Shown here one piece after another: positions 17,999 through 28,500 of a stretch of 61,304 bases of DNA. Source of the stretch: an uncultured Bacteroidales bacterium (GTDB lineage Bacteria; Bacteroidota; Bacteroidia; Bacteroidales; P3). Numbering within the stretch: the stretch's first letter is position 1; each line of letters opens with the position of its first letter. Location: positions 1-61,304 of the forward strand of contig CALUNB010000007.1 in NCBI GenBank assembly GCA_944321885.1, in the 5' to 3' direction. The position numbers were made by a program, and so were the translations under genes. Below the pieces are notes generated by a model that saw nothing but the letters and a program-made list of their open reading frames with translations, was not told the DNA's origin and did not search any database.

Positions 17999-18030
17999 AG
18001 GCTCGCTATGTGAATGGCGGGCCTTTTTTT
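17999..18030 (+). terminator. Hairpin plus T-run between rpsB and tsf
   Basis: AGGCTCGC pairs with GCGGGCCT (one G-U), followed by seven T. It lies 8 bases after the rpsB stop and 22 before tsf, so it may act as a partial terminator that sets the S2 to EF-Ts ratio. Confidence 0.7.
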
Positions 18031-18051
18031 GACCAATAAAAATTCAAGAAA

Positions 18052-18879
18052 ATGGCTATCACTGCTTCTGATGTAAATAAACTCCGTCAAATGACAGGTG
18101 CCGGGATGATGGACTGCAAGAAGGCCCTGACCGAATGCGACGGCGATTTTGAAAAAGCTATCGACTATTTGAGGAAAAAAGGCCAGAAAGTGGCTGCCAA
18201 CCGGGCTGACAAGGAAGCCAAGGAAGGTATGGTTTGGGCCCAGGTTACCGCTGACAAGACTTTCGGGTGCATCGTTTGCTTGAGCTGCGAAACCGATTTT
18301 GTTGCCAAGAACGACGAGTTCACGGGCTTGGTCCGCAAGATGTCCGAACTGGCTTTGGCTTCGAAGGCCAAGACCAAGGAAGAAGTCATGGCTTTGAAGG
18401 TGGACGACCGCACCGTGGCCGACCATATCACCGACTTGGTAGGTAAAATCGGGGAAAAGATGGAAATCCCCCACTATGAATACCTCGAAGCTGCTTCCGT
18501 GTTCGCTTACAACCATAACGGGAACAAATTGGCTACCTTGGTTTCTTTCGACAGGGCCGATGCCAATCCGGAAGTGGGTCACAATGTGACGATGCAGGTG
18601 GCTGCCATGAATCCTATCGCTTTGAGCGAGAAGGAAGTACCGGCAGACATCGTGGCTCGTGAAATGGAAGTGGCCAAGGAAGCCACGCGTGCCGAAGGCA
18701 AACCCGAAAACATGATCGAGAAGATTGCCATGGGCCGCATGAACAAGTTCTACAAGGAAAATACTTTGTTGCACCAGGAATTCATCATGGACGGCAAGAT
18801 GAGCGTGGCCGACTACGTGAAGCAAAACGGGGGCGGTGCCGCTGTTACCGCTTTCCGCCGTGTGCAATTGGGTGCTTGA
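18052..18879 (+). CDS. tsf: Translation elongation factor Ts
   Basis: EF-Ts recycles EF-Tu by displacing GDP. The 275-residue length is normal. The N-terminal UBA-like region contains VNKLRQMTGAGMMDCKKALTE, and the core contains CETDFVAKNDEF. The C-terminal MNKFYKENTLLHQEFIMDGK is the conserved helix region. A terminator follows at 18906. Confidence 0.97.
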   Translation: MAITASDVNKLRQMTGAGMMDCKKALTECDGDFEKAIDYLRKKGQKVAANRADKEAKEGMVWAQVTADKTFGCIVCLSCETDFVAKNDEFTGLVRKMSELALASKAKTKEEVMALKVDDRTVADHITDLVGKIGEKMEIPHYEYLEAASVFAYNHNGNKLATLVSFDRADANPEVGHNVTMQVAAMNPIALSEKEVPADIVAREMEVAKEATRAEGKPENMIEKIAMGRMNKFYKENTLLHQEFIMDGKMSVADYVKQNGGGAAVTAFRRVQLGA

Positions 18880-18905
18880 TTTCATACCCTCCTTTTTCAT
18901 GATAG

Positions 18906-18934
18906 GGGCTGCTTGGCTGGCAGCCCTTTTTTTT
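18906..18934 (+). terminator. Rho-independent terminator after tsf
   Basis: GGGCTGC and GCAGCCC form a perfect stem with a 7-base loop, followed by eight T. Confidence 0.9.
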
Positions 18935-19023
18935 GTGTAGACCTTGCCGGTGGGTGTGACCTTGTTTCCCGTATCTTGCGGACCGGCAAACGGATGTGGA
19001 AAAAAATAAAAACATAATGTAAA

Positions 19024-20025
19024 ATGGCTTCTACAGCATTAAAGAATTCGTTTTCCAAGGACCAGTGGTTCAATAAGAAAGAATTGATTTCCTATTTGTT
19101 GGTCATTGGCGGCAGTATCATTTTCGCTTTCGGGAACATCAAGTTCGCCAGTCCTTACGGCCTGGCTCCCGGGGGAACCTACGGGATTGCCAACGTGTTG
19201 AATGCCTTGTTCCCGTGGAAAGTCAGCTACTATGCTTTCTGCATGGATATTCCCCTTCTGATTATCGGGACCTTGATTCTCGGGCCCCGCTTCGGGGTCA
19301 AGACCATCGTGTCCACTTTTGTGATTTTGGGAGCCACTTGGGTTATTGAAACCTTCTGGGGTTATGCACCGCTTCTCCATAACGGCATCCTGGATCCTGC
19401 CTTGGTCGCCTCCGTGCCCGAGTACGCCCAGAACATGATGACAGCTACGGGTCCTGCGGATGCCCGGATTTGGTTCGTGCCGGATTATTTCATGAATACC
19501 GTGGTGGCCGGTTTGATTTACGGCTTGGCTATCGGGATGATTTTCAAATCGGGTGCTACTTCAGGAGGCAGTGATATCATTTCGATGATTATCAATAAGT
19601 ACACGCACATGCCGCTGGGTACCTTGGTCATTATCGTGGATACGACCATTACCTTGTCTACCCTTTTCCTCGGTCAAGGTTTCCGTTTACCTATTTATTC
19701 CATCCTTTTGATTGTGATTGAAGGCAAAGTAATCGACATCGTGGTGGACGGATTGAAAACCTACAAGACCGTGTTCATCGTTACCAACCAGTATGAAGCG
19801 GTGCGGGATATCATCATTACCCAGATGAAGCGTGGCGGGACCCATATCCATGCCAAGGGGCTTTACGAGGGTGTGGAACGCGACTTGATTTATGTTTCCT
19901 TGACCCGTCGTGAATTGGTGACGCTCCGTAACCTTTTGAGCCAGGCCGACCCGGCTGCTTTTGTGTCGGTAGGTGACGCAAGCGAGGTGATGGGCAAGGG
20001 TTTCAAATCCTTGCACCAGGCGTAG
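19024..20025 (+). CDS. YitT-family membrane protein (DUF161/DUF2179)
   Basis: This 333-residue protein has five to six membrane segments. The family hallmark GLAPGGTYGIANVLNALF comes early, with the related KSGATSGGSDIISMII repeat in the middle. A soluble DUF2179 domain forms the last 85 residues or so (FIVTNQYEAVRDIIITQMKRG to VSVGDASEVMGKGF). The function is unknown. It is monocistronic, bounded by the tsf and 20054 terminators. Confidence 0.9.
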   Translation: MASTALKNSFSKDQWFNKKELISYLLVIGGSIIFAFGNIKFASPYGLAPGGTYGIANVLNALFPWKVSYYAFCMDIPLLIIGTLILGPRFGVKTIVSTFVILGATWVIETFWGYAPLLHNGILDPALVASVPEYAQNMMTATGPADARIWFVPDYFMNTVVAGLIYGLAIGMIFKSGATSGGSDIISMIINKYTHMPLGTLVIIVDTTITLSTLFLGQGFRLPIYSILLIVIEGKVIDIVVDGLKTYKTVFIVTNQYEAVRDIIITQMKRGGTHIHAKGLYEGVERDLIYVSLTRRELVTLRNLLSQADPAAFVSVGDASEVMGKGFKSLHQA

Positions 20026-20053
20026 GAAAATGCAGGACCTGTCCTGTTTTGTA

Positions 20054-20094
20054 ATCCCGCAAAGCCGGATTGCCGGTGGCTTTGCGGGATTTTG
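20054..20094 (+). terminator. Strong terminator after the YitT gene
   Basis: A 13-bp perfect stem, ATCCCGCAAAGCC with GGCTTTGCGGGAT, with an 11-base loop and then TTTG. Confidence 0.88.
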
Positions 20095-20181
20095 TGCAAA
20101 AACGTGCAGGGATTGCCTTTTTTTGTATTTTTACATTTTAGCATTCGTCTCCTGTCCTTTGCGGGACAAAAAATGTGCGTT

Positions 20182-20886
20182 ATGAAATACAAAAGGATAT
20201 TGCTCAAATTGAGCGGGGAGTCTTTGATGGGCAGCCAGTCTTACGGTATCGACCCGGTGCGTTTGGCTGAATATGCGGCCCAGATTGCAGATCTGGCCAA
20301 GCAAGGCTGCCAGATTGGCATCGTGATTGGAGGTGGAAACATTTTCAGGGGCTTGCAAGGAGCTGCCAAGGGCATGGACCGTATACAGGGCGATTACATG
20401 GGTATGATGGCCACGGTCATTAATTCCATGGCCTTGCAGTCGGCCTTGGAAAAGGAAGGCTCCAAGGCGGTTTTGTTGTCCGGTTTGGCTATCGACCCGG
20501 TGGCCGGGAAGATGAGCAGCCGCCGAGCCATCGAGTGCCTGGAACAAGGCAATATCGTGGTCATGGCTTGCGGGACAGGGAACCCGTTCTTCACGACCGA
20601 TTCGGGGGCTGCCTTGCGTGCCGTGGAAATCCGTGCCGACGTGTTGTTGAAAGGTACCCGGGTCGACGGGGTTTACACGGCCGATCCGGAGAAGGACAAG
20701 TCTGCCGTCAAGTACAAAACGCTCCGTTTTTCGGAAGCGTATGAAAAAAAATTGAAAATCATGGATTTGACCGCATTCACCCTTTGCGAGGAAAACCATG
20801 TGCCCATTTATGTGTTCGACATGGACACACCGGGAAACTTGCGCAAGGTGGTGGAAGGCCAGGAAATCGGGACTTTGGTGTATTGA
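20182..20886 (+). CDS. pyrH: UMP kinase
   Basis: PyrH phosphorylates UMP to UDP in pyrimidine nucleotide synthesis. The start at 20182 gives MKYKRILLKLSGESLMG, the family's invariant beginning. GIVIGGGNIFRG, GTGNPFFTTDSGAALRAVE and KGTRVDGVYTADP mark the amino-acid-kinase fold. The 234-residue length is normal. frr follows, the widely conserved pyrH-frr order. Confidence 0.96.
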   Translation: MKYKRILLKLSGESLMGSQSYGIDPVRLAEYAAQIADLAKQGCQIGIVIGGGNIFRGLQGAAKGMDRIQGDYMGMMATVINSMALQSALEKEGSKAVLLSGLAIDPVAGKMSSRRAIECLEQGNIVVMACGTGNPFFTTDSGAALRAVEIRADVLLKGTRVDGVYTADPEKDKSAVKYKTLRFSEAYEKKLKIMDLTAFTLCEENHVPIYVFDMDTPGNLRKVVEGQEIGTLVY

Positions 20887-20952
20887 ATGCCGGTTCCCGC
20901 TTTTGTGGAAGGCGGAAATGATTTTAGAAATACCATACAAAAAGACAAAGCG

Positions 20953-21519
20953 ATGACCGAAGAAGTGAAAGCTTGCATGGACAAGCAAAAAAGCCAAATG
21001 GAAGCTGCCCTGCAGTTTCTGGAAAAAGAATTGGCCCGTATTCGTGCCGGAAAAGCCAGTCCCAAGATGTTAGAGGGAATCAAGGTGGAGTATTATGGCA
21101 ATATGACCCCGCTGGAACAAGTTTCGGCCATCAATACGCCCGATGCACGCCAGATTGTGATTCAACCGTGGGAAAAGAACATGCTGCCGGTAATCGAGAA
21201 AGCGATCATGGCGGCCAACCTGGGGTTCACCCCGCAGAATACCGGGGATGTGGTTCGTATCAATATCCCGCCTTTGAGCGAGGAACGCCGCAAGGAAATG
21301 ATGAAGAAGTGCCGTGCCGAAGGTGAAAATGCCAAGGTGGTCATCCGCAACACCCGCCGCGATGCCAACGAGGAGATTAAGAAGATGGGTAAGGATAAGG
21401 TGCTTCCTGAAGACATGGCCAAGCAGGCGGAAAAGGATATCCAGGATCAGACGGACAAGTATATTGCCAAGGTGGACGCGATTTTGAGCGAGAAGGAAAA
21501 AGACATCATGACGGTGTAA
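20953..21519 (+). CDS. frr: Ribosome recycling factor
   Basis: RRF splits post-termination ribosomes together with EF-G. The start at 20953 gives MTEEVKACMDKQKSQM and a protein of 188 residues, near the usual 185. Conserved stretches are RIRAGKASPKML, VVRINIPPLSEERRKEM, and the C-terminal QDQTDKYIAKVDAILSEKEKDIM. A terminator follows 19 bases after the stop. Confidence 0.97.
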   Translation: MTEEVKACMDKQKSQMEAALQFLEKELARIRAGKASPKMLEGIKVEYYGNMTPLEQVSAINTPDARQIVIQPWEKNMLPVIEKAIMAANLGFTPQNTGDVVRINIPPLSEERRKEMMKKCRAEGENAKVVIRNTRRDANEEIKKMGKDKVLPEDMAKQAEKDIQDQTDKYIAKVDAILSEKEKDIMTV

Positions 21520-21537
21520 GGATATGCCAGGATATGG

Positions 21538-21568
21538 AAAAGCCCGGCCTGCGAGGGTCGGGCTTTTT
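21538..21568. terminator. Terminator between frr and the H1-like gene
   Basis: AAAAGCCCG and CGGGCTTTTT form a stem with flanking A and T runs on both sides, so it can serve both convergent genes. Confidence 0.85.
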
Positions 21569-21588
21569 CCGTATCTGAAGATGCGGGC

Positions 21589-21765
21589 TTATTTTTTCCC
21601 TTCTTCGATGGAAACTTTTCTGAATTCTTTGAACAGCTTGGTCAGCTCCAACGAGGCTTTACGGGCACGCGCACCGGCAGCTTTGTTGCCTTTTTCGCTG
21701 TATGCTGTGAAGTTTTGTTTGAAGACTTCCAGCTGCTCATTGATTTGGGGCATTAATTCGTTCAT
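21589..21765 (-). CDS. Histone H1-like (Hc1-type) small DNA-binding protein
   Basis: A 58-residue frame from the ATG at 21765 to the TAA at 21589. It begins MNELMPQINEQLEVFKQNF and ends FKEFRKVSIEEGKK. The middle contains GNKAAGARARKASLELTKLF, the conserved core of the small histone H1-like proteins of Bacteroidota. These are thought to bind DNA as nucleoid proteins, though experimental data are thin. It is convergent with frr and shares its terminator. Confidence 0.85.
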   Translation of the reverse strand: MNELMPQINEQLEVFKQNFTAYSEKGNKAAGARARKASLELTKLFKEFRKVSIEEGKK

Positions 21766-22500
21766 TGGTAAAAAACTTTAGGGGTTAGTAATTTTCAAAA
21801 AGCGTCGATTGTTCCAGTGTTCCAGATTTTCAGGGGGCGGAACAACCAGCGTCCATGTCTCTATGCGGTCGGGACCGTACCCGGCTTGCAGAAAGAAATT
21901 CCAAGCCAGCCAAGCAGGCTTGGACGATAGGTCCAAGGTTCGGGAACCAAGCGTAGGCCGTACGGGTTTCGGACTTTGACTGCAGCGGAGGCGACCTGCG
22001 CCTCAGCATAGCCAAAGTGGACTTTGTTTCCGTGCTTGGTTTGGACTGTTTTTGTCGGGACCAAGTTACCTTTGACCTATCGGCAAAGATATAAATTCTT
22101 CTTTTTCGGAAAAAGCCGGTCCGAGGTCCGGCCAAGGGCTTTATAGACAGAAACCCTTTATAAGTGTGTGCAAGGGCGAAATTTTTTTTCAGGAAAAAAT
22201 AAAAAAGTTTAGGAAAGCGAATATTGGCGGGTGATTCCGGGCTTCTCCGGGCTTGTGGCCGATGTGATTCCCGGTTTTTCCCGGGAAAATGGTGGTCTTG
22301 GCCCTGTATGCGATGGAAGCAAGTGTTCGCATTTGACAAATTCGTAAACGGATTCTTCTTACTTTTGCCAATTTATTGCGGGGCGAGGTGTGGTTTGCGC
22401 CGCGACAGGCTTTCAAGGCGGGGCTTTGCTGCGGGTCCGGCGGGCTGCCTTTGCCAAGAGGTCGCGTTTATCGGAAGCGAAGTTTAAAAATAGGAGAGAA
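21766..22500. other. Long gene-free stretch with repeat-like blocks
   Basis: About 735 bases hold no supportable gene. Around 21865-22075 a block begins and ends with the direct motif GTCGGGACC. It contains CTCAGCATAGCCAA, also seen in the E2 element near 39840. Just before 22500 the motif CGTTTATCGGAAGCGAAG resembles the right end of family E elements (30612 and 39766). Short frames here lack recognisable domains. Confidence 0.5.
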
Positions 22501-23526
22501 GTGGAGGAAAGACCGTTCATATCCGTAATCTGCCCGGTTTACAACGAAGAGGCCTTCGTTGGAAATTTCATCCAATCCATTCTGGGGCAAGACTACCCCA
22601 GGGACAGGGAGGAAGTATTCTTGGTGGACGGGCGGAGTACGGACCGGACCCGGGAGATTATCCAGTCGTATGTGAAGGAATATCCGTTCCTCCGGCTCCT
22701 GGACAATCCGGAAAAGACGGTTCCTTATGCCTTGAACAAAGGTATCAGGCAGTCCAAGGGGGATATTATCATTCGGCTCGATGCCCATTGCCGGTACCCT
22801 TCCGATTATTTCCCGGTCTTGGTCAAGTACCAGCAAAGTTTGGATGCCGAGAACGTGGGGGCGGTGTGGAATACCTTACCGGCCAAGGATACGGCGCTTT
22901 GCCATGCGATTGCCATCGCGTCGAGCCATCCGTTCGGAGTGGGGAATTCCTTGTCGAAAACGGGGGTTTCCCAGTTGATGGAGGTGGATACGGTCCCTTT
23001 CGGCTGTTTCCCCCGGCGGGTGTTCGACAAATTGGGGCTTTTTGACGAGGAACTGGTGCGTAACCAGGATGATGAATTCAACGGGAGGATTACCCAATCG
23101 GGCGGCAAGATTTACTTGGTCCCGGATCTGGTCATCGACTATTACGCCCGCCGGGATTTGAGGCGGATGTTCAAGATGTATTACCAGTATGGTTTGTTCA
23201 AGCCTTTGGTGAACACCAAGTTGAAGAAACCTACGAGTCTCCGGCAGTTTGTACCGGGCTTGTTTGTGGCCGGTTTGCTCCTGGGAGCTTTGGTGTCGGT
23301 GTTTTTCCCGGTTTTGTGGTGGATTTACGGAATTGTTGTAACTTTATATCTTCTTAGTGGTTTGACAATTGGCATACGTCAGGCAGTCAAAAGGAAAAAA
23401 GCCGGGATTGCTTTGTGGATGCCTGTGGTCTTTTTTGTCGTGCATCTTGCGTACGGCTTGGGTTATTGGGCCGGAATCTGGAAGGTCCTGGCCAGGCGGC
23501 CTTTTGTGGTGGATGTGAGCCGGTAG
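22501..23526 (+). CDS. Membrane-associated family 2 glycosyltransferase
   Basis: I choose the GTG at 22501, preceded by AGGAG at 22492, because the 37 upstream codons are Arg/Ala-rich and not conserved-looking. The protein begins VEERPFISVICPVYNEEAFV, a typical GT-A start, with FLVDGRSTDRT and IIRLDAHCRYP (DxD-like). After about residue 255 come two to three hydrophobic segments. It lies upstream of a DegT aminotransferase and a sugar-phosphate transferase, which suggests surface or lipid-linked glycan synthesis. Confidence 0.87.
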   Translation: MEERPFISVICPVYNEEAFVGNFIQSILGQDYPRDREEVFLVDGRSTDRTREIIQSYVKEYPFLRLLDNPEKTVPYALNKGIRQSKGDIIIRLDAHCRYPSDYFPVLVKYQQSLDAENVGAVWNTLPAKDTALCHAIAIASSHPFGVGNSLSKTGVSQLMEVDTVPFGCFPRRVFDKLGLFDEELVRNQDDEFNGRITQSGGKIYLVPDLVIDYYARRDLRRMFKMYYQYGLFKPLVNTKLKKPTSLRQFVPGLFVAGLLLGALVSVFFPVLWWIYGIVVTLYLLSGLTIGIRQAVKRKKAGIALWMPVVFFVVHLAYGLGYWAGIWKVLARRPFVVDVSR

Positions 23527-23563
23527 TGTGGGGTGCCAAAATTTCAATAAAAAAGAGAAAGAC

Positions 23564-24781
23564 ATGAACATACCCTTTTCCCCTCCCTATGTGGATGATT
23601 CGGTGATTGCGGAAGTAGTGGATACATTGCGTTCGGGGTGGATTACCACGGGCCCCAAGACCAAGGCCTTGGAGGAGGAAATCAAGGCTCTTTGCGGGGC
23701 GGAGGCGGTTTTATGCGTCAATTCCTGGACTTCGGGAGCCATGTTGATGTTGCAATGGTTAGGCATCAAGGAGGGCGACGAGGTGATTGTACCGGCTTAT
23801 ACGTATAGCGCCACGGCTTTGGCCGTTTTGCGGATGGGTGCCAAACCGGTCATGGTGGACACGGGAGAGGATTTCAATATTTCGGTGGAAGCGGTCCGCA
23901 GGGCGATAACTCCTCGTACGAAGGCTGTTTTCCCGGTGGACATTGCCGGTTTCCCTTGCGATTACGGGGCCATCATGGATTTGGTCCGGGAACCGGGTAT
24001 CAAAGCCATGTTCCGGCCTGGATCCCTGGTGCAGCAACAATTGGGGCGGATTCTGGTTTTGAGCGATGCCGCCCATTCCTTGGGAGCCTATTGCGCCGAA
24101 GGTGTCCGGACCGGATGCAGGACGGACGTGGCGGTTTTTTCCTTGCATGCGGTCAAGAACGTCACGACGGCTGAGGGCGGGGCGATTTGCCTGAACCTGC
24201 CCGCACCTTTCGACAATGCCGACTTGTATCAGGAATTGCGGATGCGTTCGCTCAATTGCCAGACCAAGGATGCATTTACCAAGTCCAAGGCGGGTGCTTG
24301 GAGGTACGACATCGTGGGCTTGGGCATGAAGGTGAACATGGCGGATGTGAACGCGGCTATCGGTTTGGCACAAATCCGTCAATATGAGGACTTGCTGGCA
24401 AGGCGGGTGGAAGTGTTCCATCTTTACAACGAGGCTTTTTCGGCCTGTGACTGGGCCATTTGCCCTCCTTTCGAGAAGGATGGGAAACGGAGCTCCTGTC
24501 ATATTTACGCCTTGCGCGTGAAAGGGTTTGATGAAGCCCGGCGCGACCGTATGATCGAGCTGGTTTCCAAGAAAGGGGTCGCGGTCAACGTGCATTTCAT
24601 CCCGATGCCGATGTTGAGCTTTTTCAAAAGCTTGGGTTACAGGATTGAGGATTATCCTCAGGCATACAAGAATTACAGTTGCGAGATTTCCTTGCCCATT
24701 TATCCTCAACTCAGTGACGAGCAGGTGGCTTGCGTGATTGAAGCGGTCAAGGATGCCTACCGTGAAGTGATGGGGGAATGA
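23564..24781 (+). CDS. DegT/DnrJ/EryC1/StrS-family sugar aminotransferase
   Basis: These PLP enzymes aminate keto-sugar nucleotides. The start at 23564 gives MNIPFSPPYVDDSVIAEVVD. DTLRSGWITTGPKTKALEEE and VIVPAYTYSATALAVL are family hallmarks. The PLP lysine is in FSLHAVKNVTTAEGGA near residue 200, and VNMADVNAAIGLAQI comes after it. It is 405 residues long. It sits 37 bases after the glycosyltransferase and overlaps nothing. The sugar product is not predictable. Confidence 0.92.
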   Translation: MNIPFSPPYVDDSVIAEVVDTLRSGWITTGPKTKALEEEIKALCGAEAVLCVNSWTSGAMLMLQWLGIKEGDEVIVPAYTYSATALAVLRMGAKPVMVDTGEDFNISVEAVRRAITPRTKAVFPVDIAGFPCDYGAIMDLVREPGIKAMFRPGSLVQQQLGRILVLSDAAHSLGAYCAEGVRTGCRTDVAVFSLHAVKNVTTAEGGAICLNLPAPFDNADLYQELRMRSLNCQTKDAFTKSKAGAWRYDIVGLGMKVNMADVNAAIGLAQIRQYEDLLARRVEVFHLYNEAFSACDWAICPPFEKDGKRSSCHIYALRVKGFDEARRDRMIELVSKKGVAVNVHFIPMPMLSFFKSLGYRIEDYPQAYKNYSCEISLPIYPQLSDEQVACVIEAVKDAYREVMGE

Positions 24782-24782
24782 T

Positions 24783-25370
24783 ATGATTCGTTTTTTCGAC
24801 ATTTTAATTTCCTTGGTAGGGCTTGTGGTTCTTTCCCCGGTGTTGCTGCTGGTCTATGTGGCCATTGTGTGCGAAAGCCGGGGCGGAGGATTCTATTGCC
24901 AGCAAAGGGTGGGCAAGGATGGGAAGGACTTCCTGCTATACAAGTTCCGTTCGATGCGGGCCGGGTCGGACAAGAAAGGCTTGCTGACCGTAGGAGGAAG
25001 GGATCCGAGGGTGACACGGGTCGGGCAGTTCGTGCGTAAATACAAGATTGACGAGTTGCCCCAGCTTTTCAATGTGTTGAAAGGCGATATGAGTTTGGTG
25101 GGACCGCGTCCGGAAGTGCGCAAGTACGTGGAACTTTACACCCCGGAACAAGGCAAGGTCTTGTCGGTTCGTCCGGGTATAACGGATTATGCTTCCATCG
25201 AATACATGGACGAGAATACGATTCTCGGTCAAGCGACGGACCCCGACAAGGCCTATGTGGAGCAAATCATGCCCGACAAGATTCGTTACAACATGAAGTA
25301 TATCGAAAACCGTTCGCTCAAGGAGTATTTCAAGGTGATTTTCTTGACGCTCACGCATATTGTCCGGTAA
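24783..25370 (+). CDS. Undecaprenyl-phosphate sugar-1-phosphate transferase (PglC-like)
   Basis: This is a small monotopic phosphoglycosyl transferase of 195 residues. It has one N-terminal hydrophobic hairpin (FFDILISLVGLVVLSPVLLL) and the family core QQRVGKDGKDFLLYKFRSM. KIDELPQLFNVLKGDMSLVGPRPE follows. It starts a lipid-linked glycan by moving a sugar phosphate to undecaprenyl phosphate. The ATG comes one base after the aminotransferase stop, so the three genes from 22501 form an operon. Confidence 0.92.
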   Translation: MIRFFDILISLVGLVVLSPVLLLVYVAIVCESRGGGFYCQQRVGKDGKDFLLYKFRSMRAGSDKKGLLTVGGRDPRVTRVGQFVRKYKIDELPQLFNVLKGDMSLVGPRPEVRKYVELYTPEQGKVLSVRPGITDYASIEYMDENTILGQATDPDKAYVEQIMPDKIRYNMKYIENRSLKEYFKVIFLTLTHIVR

Positions 25371-25551
25371 GTGGCTGGTATCTGGGGCTTTGTGCAAAAC
25401 GTTTTTTTCATCGTCTTTTGCCTGGTGGAGTTTGACCAGGTTTCTTATGTTCATATGGAACTTGCTGCCGCCGTGAAACATTTTCCGGTTCTTTTTCCCA
25501 AAACTGCGTAACTTTGAAGGTTCGACGGTTGGAACCTCAATTTTTTGTGTG

Positions 25552-28500
25552 ATGCCTTATTTTGCTCATTTACATCTTCATACTTTGTATTCTGTCTTGG
25601 ACGGCGCGTCCAAGATTCCGGCTTTGATGCAGAAAGCCAAGGATTTCGGCATGGATGCCGTGGCCATTACCGACCATGGCAACATGTACGGGGTCATGGA
25701 ATTCGTGAGCGAGGCCCAGAAGGCAGGCATCAAGCCGATTGTGGGCTGCGAGGTTTATGTGGCGCCCAAGAGCCGTTTCGAGAAGACGGGCCGGGAGGAA
25801 CGGAGCAGCTACCACTTGATTTTGTTGGCCAAGAATGCCACGGGCTATCATAATTTGGTCAAGCTCTGTTCTTTCAGTCAACGTAAGGAAGCGTTTTATT
25901 ACAAGCCGCGCATCGACCATACCCTTTTGGAGCAGTACCATGAAGGCATCATCGCCTGTTCGGCCTGTTTGGCCGGGGAAATCCCGCAGGCCATCCTTTC
26001 GGGACAGGAAGAACAACTCAAGGAAAACATAAGTTTTTACCAGCGCTTGTTCGGGGAGGATTATTATTTCGAAGTCCAGAAACATGGGCATCCCGAACAG
26101 GAACTGGTCAACGAACGTATCGAGCAGCTTTCGGCAGAGTACGGCATCAAGTGCGTGGCTACCAACGATGTGCATTTCGTTGAGGCTGACGATTACCAGG
26201 CTCATCGGATTCTGATATGCCTCAACACCGGTAAGAAGCTGAACGAGGAGACCAAAATGCTCTACACGGGTCAGGAGTATTTCAAAAACGGGGATGAAAT
26301 GGCCTCTCTCTTCCCCGGCCATCCGGAATATCTGGAAAACACCCGTGAAATCGTGGAGAAGGTTGAAACCTACAAACTCACCCACGATATCCTGTTGCCC
26401 AAGTTCACGTTGCCCGAGCCTTTCACTTCCGACATGGACTACCTGCGGCACATCACTTACGAGGGTGCCAAGCAGCGTTACGGGGAGGATTTCGAGGAAA
26501 ACGGGAAGGTGAAAGAGCGTATCGACTTCGAGCTGGCCACCATCGAGCGCATGGGCTTCCCCGGTTATTTCCTCATCGTGTGGGACTTTATCCGGGCTGC
26601 CCGCGAAATGGGCGTCCTTGTGGGGCCTGGACGTGGTTCGGCGGCAGGTTCGGCCATCGCTTATTGCATCGGTATCACCAATGTGGACCCCATCAAGTAC
26701 GATTTGCTGTTTGAACGCTTCTTGAACCCGGGGCGTATCTCGATGCCCGATATCGATGTGGATTTCGATGACGTGGGCCGGGAACGGGTTATCAAGTACG
26801 TAGTGGACAAGTATGGGGCCGAGCGGGTGTCACAAATCATCACCTATGGCACGATGGCGGCCAAGTCGGCCATCAAGGACGTGGCACGGGTGCTGGATTT
26901 GCCTCTGCCGGAATCCAAACGTTTGGCGGATTTGGTTCCGGAAACCCCCGGCATGACCTTGCCCAAGGCTTTCAAGGAGGTTCCCCAGCTCAAGGAAGAG
27001 ATGGAGACGAGCCCGAACGAGTTGGTCCGCAAGACTTTGAAGTACGCCTGCCAGTTGGAAGGCTGCATCCGGAGCGTGGGAACCCATGCTTGCGGGATGA
27101 TCATTGCCCCGGAGGATTTGGTGGAATACGTGCCTACGGGCATCGCCAAGGATTCGGATATGCCTGTGACCCAGTACGAAGGCAAGTATGTGGAATCGGT
27201 AGGCTTGCTCAAGATGGATTTCCTCGGATTGAAGACCTTGACCATCATCAAGGGGGCCTTGGACAACATCCGGCGGCGTCATGGCATCGAGGTGGATATC
27301 GATCACATACCTTTGGACGACCATGAGACGTATGAACTTTTCGGGCGGGGCGATACCAACGGTATCTTCCAGTTTGAATCCGACGGGATGAAGAAGTACC
27401 TGCGGGAACTGAAACCGAACCGTTTGGAAGATATCATCGCGATGAACGCCTTGTATCGTCCCGGGCCTATGGAATATATCCCCCAATTCATCAACCGCAA
27501 GTTCGGACGCGAGAAAATCGAGTACGACCTGCCCGACATGGAGGAATACCTCAAGGATACCTACGGGGTTACGGTTTACCAAGAGCAGGTGATGTTGCTT
27601 TCCCAGAAACTGGCCGATTTCAGCAAGGCCGAAGCCGATACTTTGCGCAAGGCGATGGGGAAGAAGCAGAAAGAAACCTTGGCCAAAATGAAGACCGGTT
27701 TCATGGAGGGCTGTGCCAAGCACGGTTACGAGCAGAAGGTTTGCGACAAGATTTGGACGGACTGGGAGGCCTTCGCGTCGTATGCCTTCAACAAATCGCA
27801 TGCTACCTGCTATGCCTGGGTGGCTTACCAGACGGCTTACCTCAAGGCGCATTACCCGGCGGAATTCATGGCTTCGGTCTTGACAAACAACTTGAACGAT
27901 ATTACCAAGATTTCGTTCTACATGGACGAGTGCAAGCGCATGAAAATCGACTTGCTGGGACCGGATGTGAACGAGAGTATGCCTTCTTTCACGGTCAACA
28001 AGGCGGGGGCGATTCGTTTCGGCTTGAGCGGCATCAAGAACGTGGGGACGGCGGTGGTGGATTTGTTGGTGGCCGAACGCGAACAGAACGGACCCTACCA
28101 GGACATCGTGGATTTTGTGAAGCGATCGAACCTGAAAGGGATGAACCGCCGTTGTATGGAAGCCTTGGCCAAGGCGGGGGCCTTCGATAGCTTGGGCAAT
28201 ATTCCCCGTTCCTTGTTCTTTTACCAAAAACCGGGCGAGAACCAGACCTTTACCGAGAAGCTGTTGCATTACGCGGCCCAGTACCAGAGCAACCAGAGTG
28301 CGGCCCAGACCGATTTGTTCGGTGAGGTGCAGACCATTTCGGTGGCCGAAATCGACTTGCCGGAAGTGGAACCTTGGTCGAAAGTGGAACAACTTTCCAA
28401 CGAAAAGGAAGTGGTAGGTTTTTTCATTTCCGGGCATCCCTTGGAAACCTACCAATTGGAATTGAAGCAGTTTTCGACCACCAACATCGCTGCTATCAAG

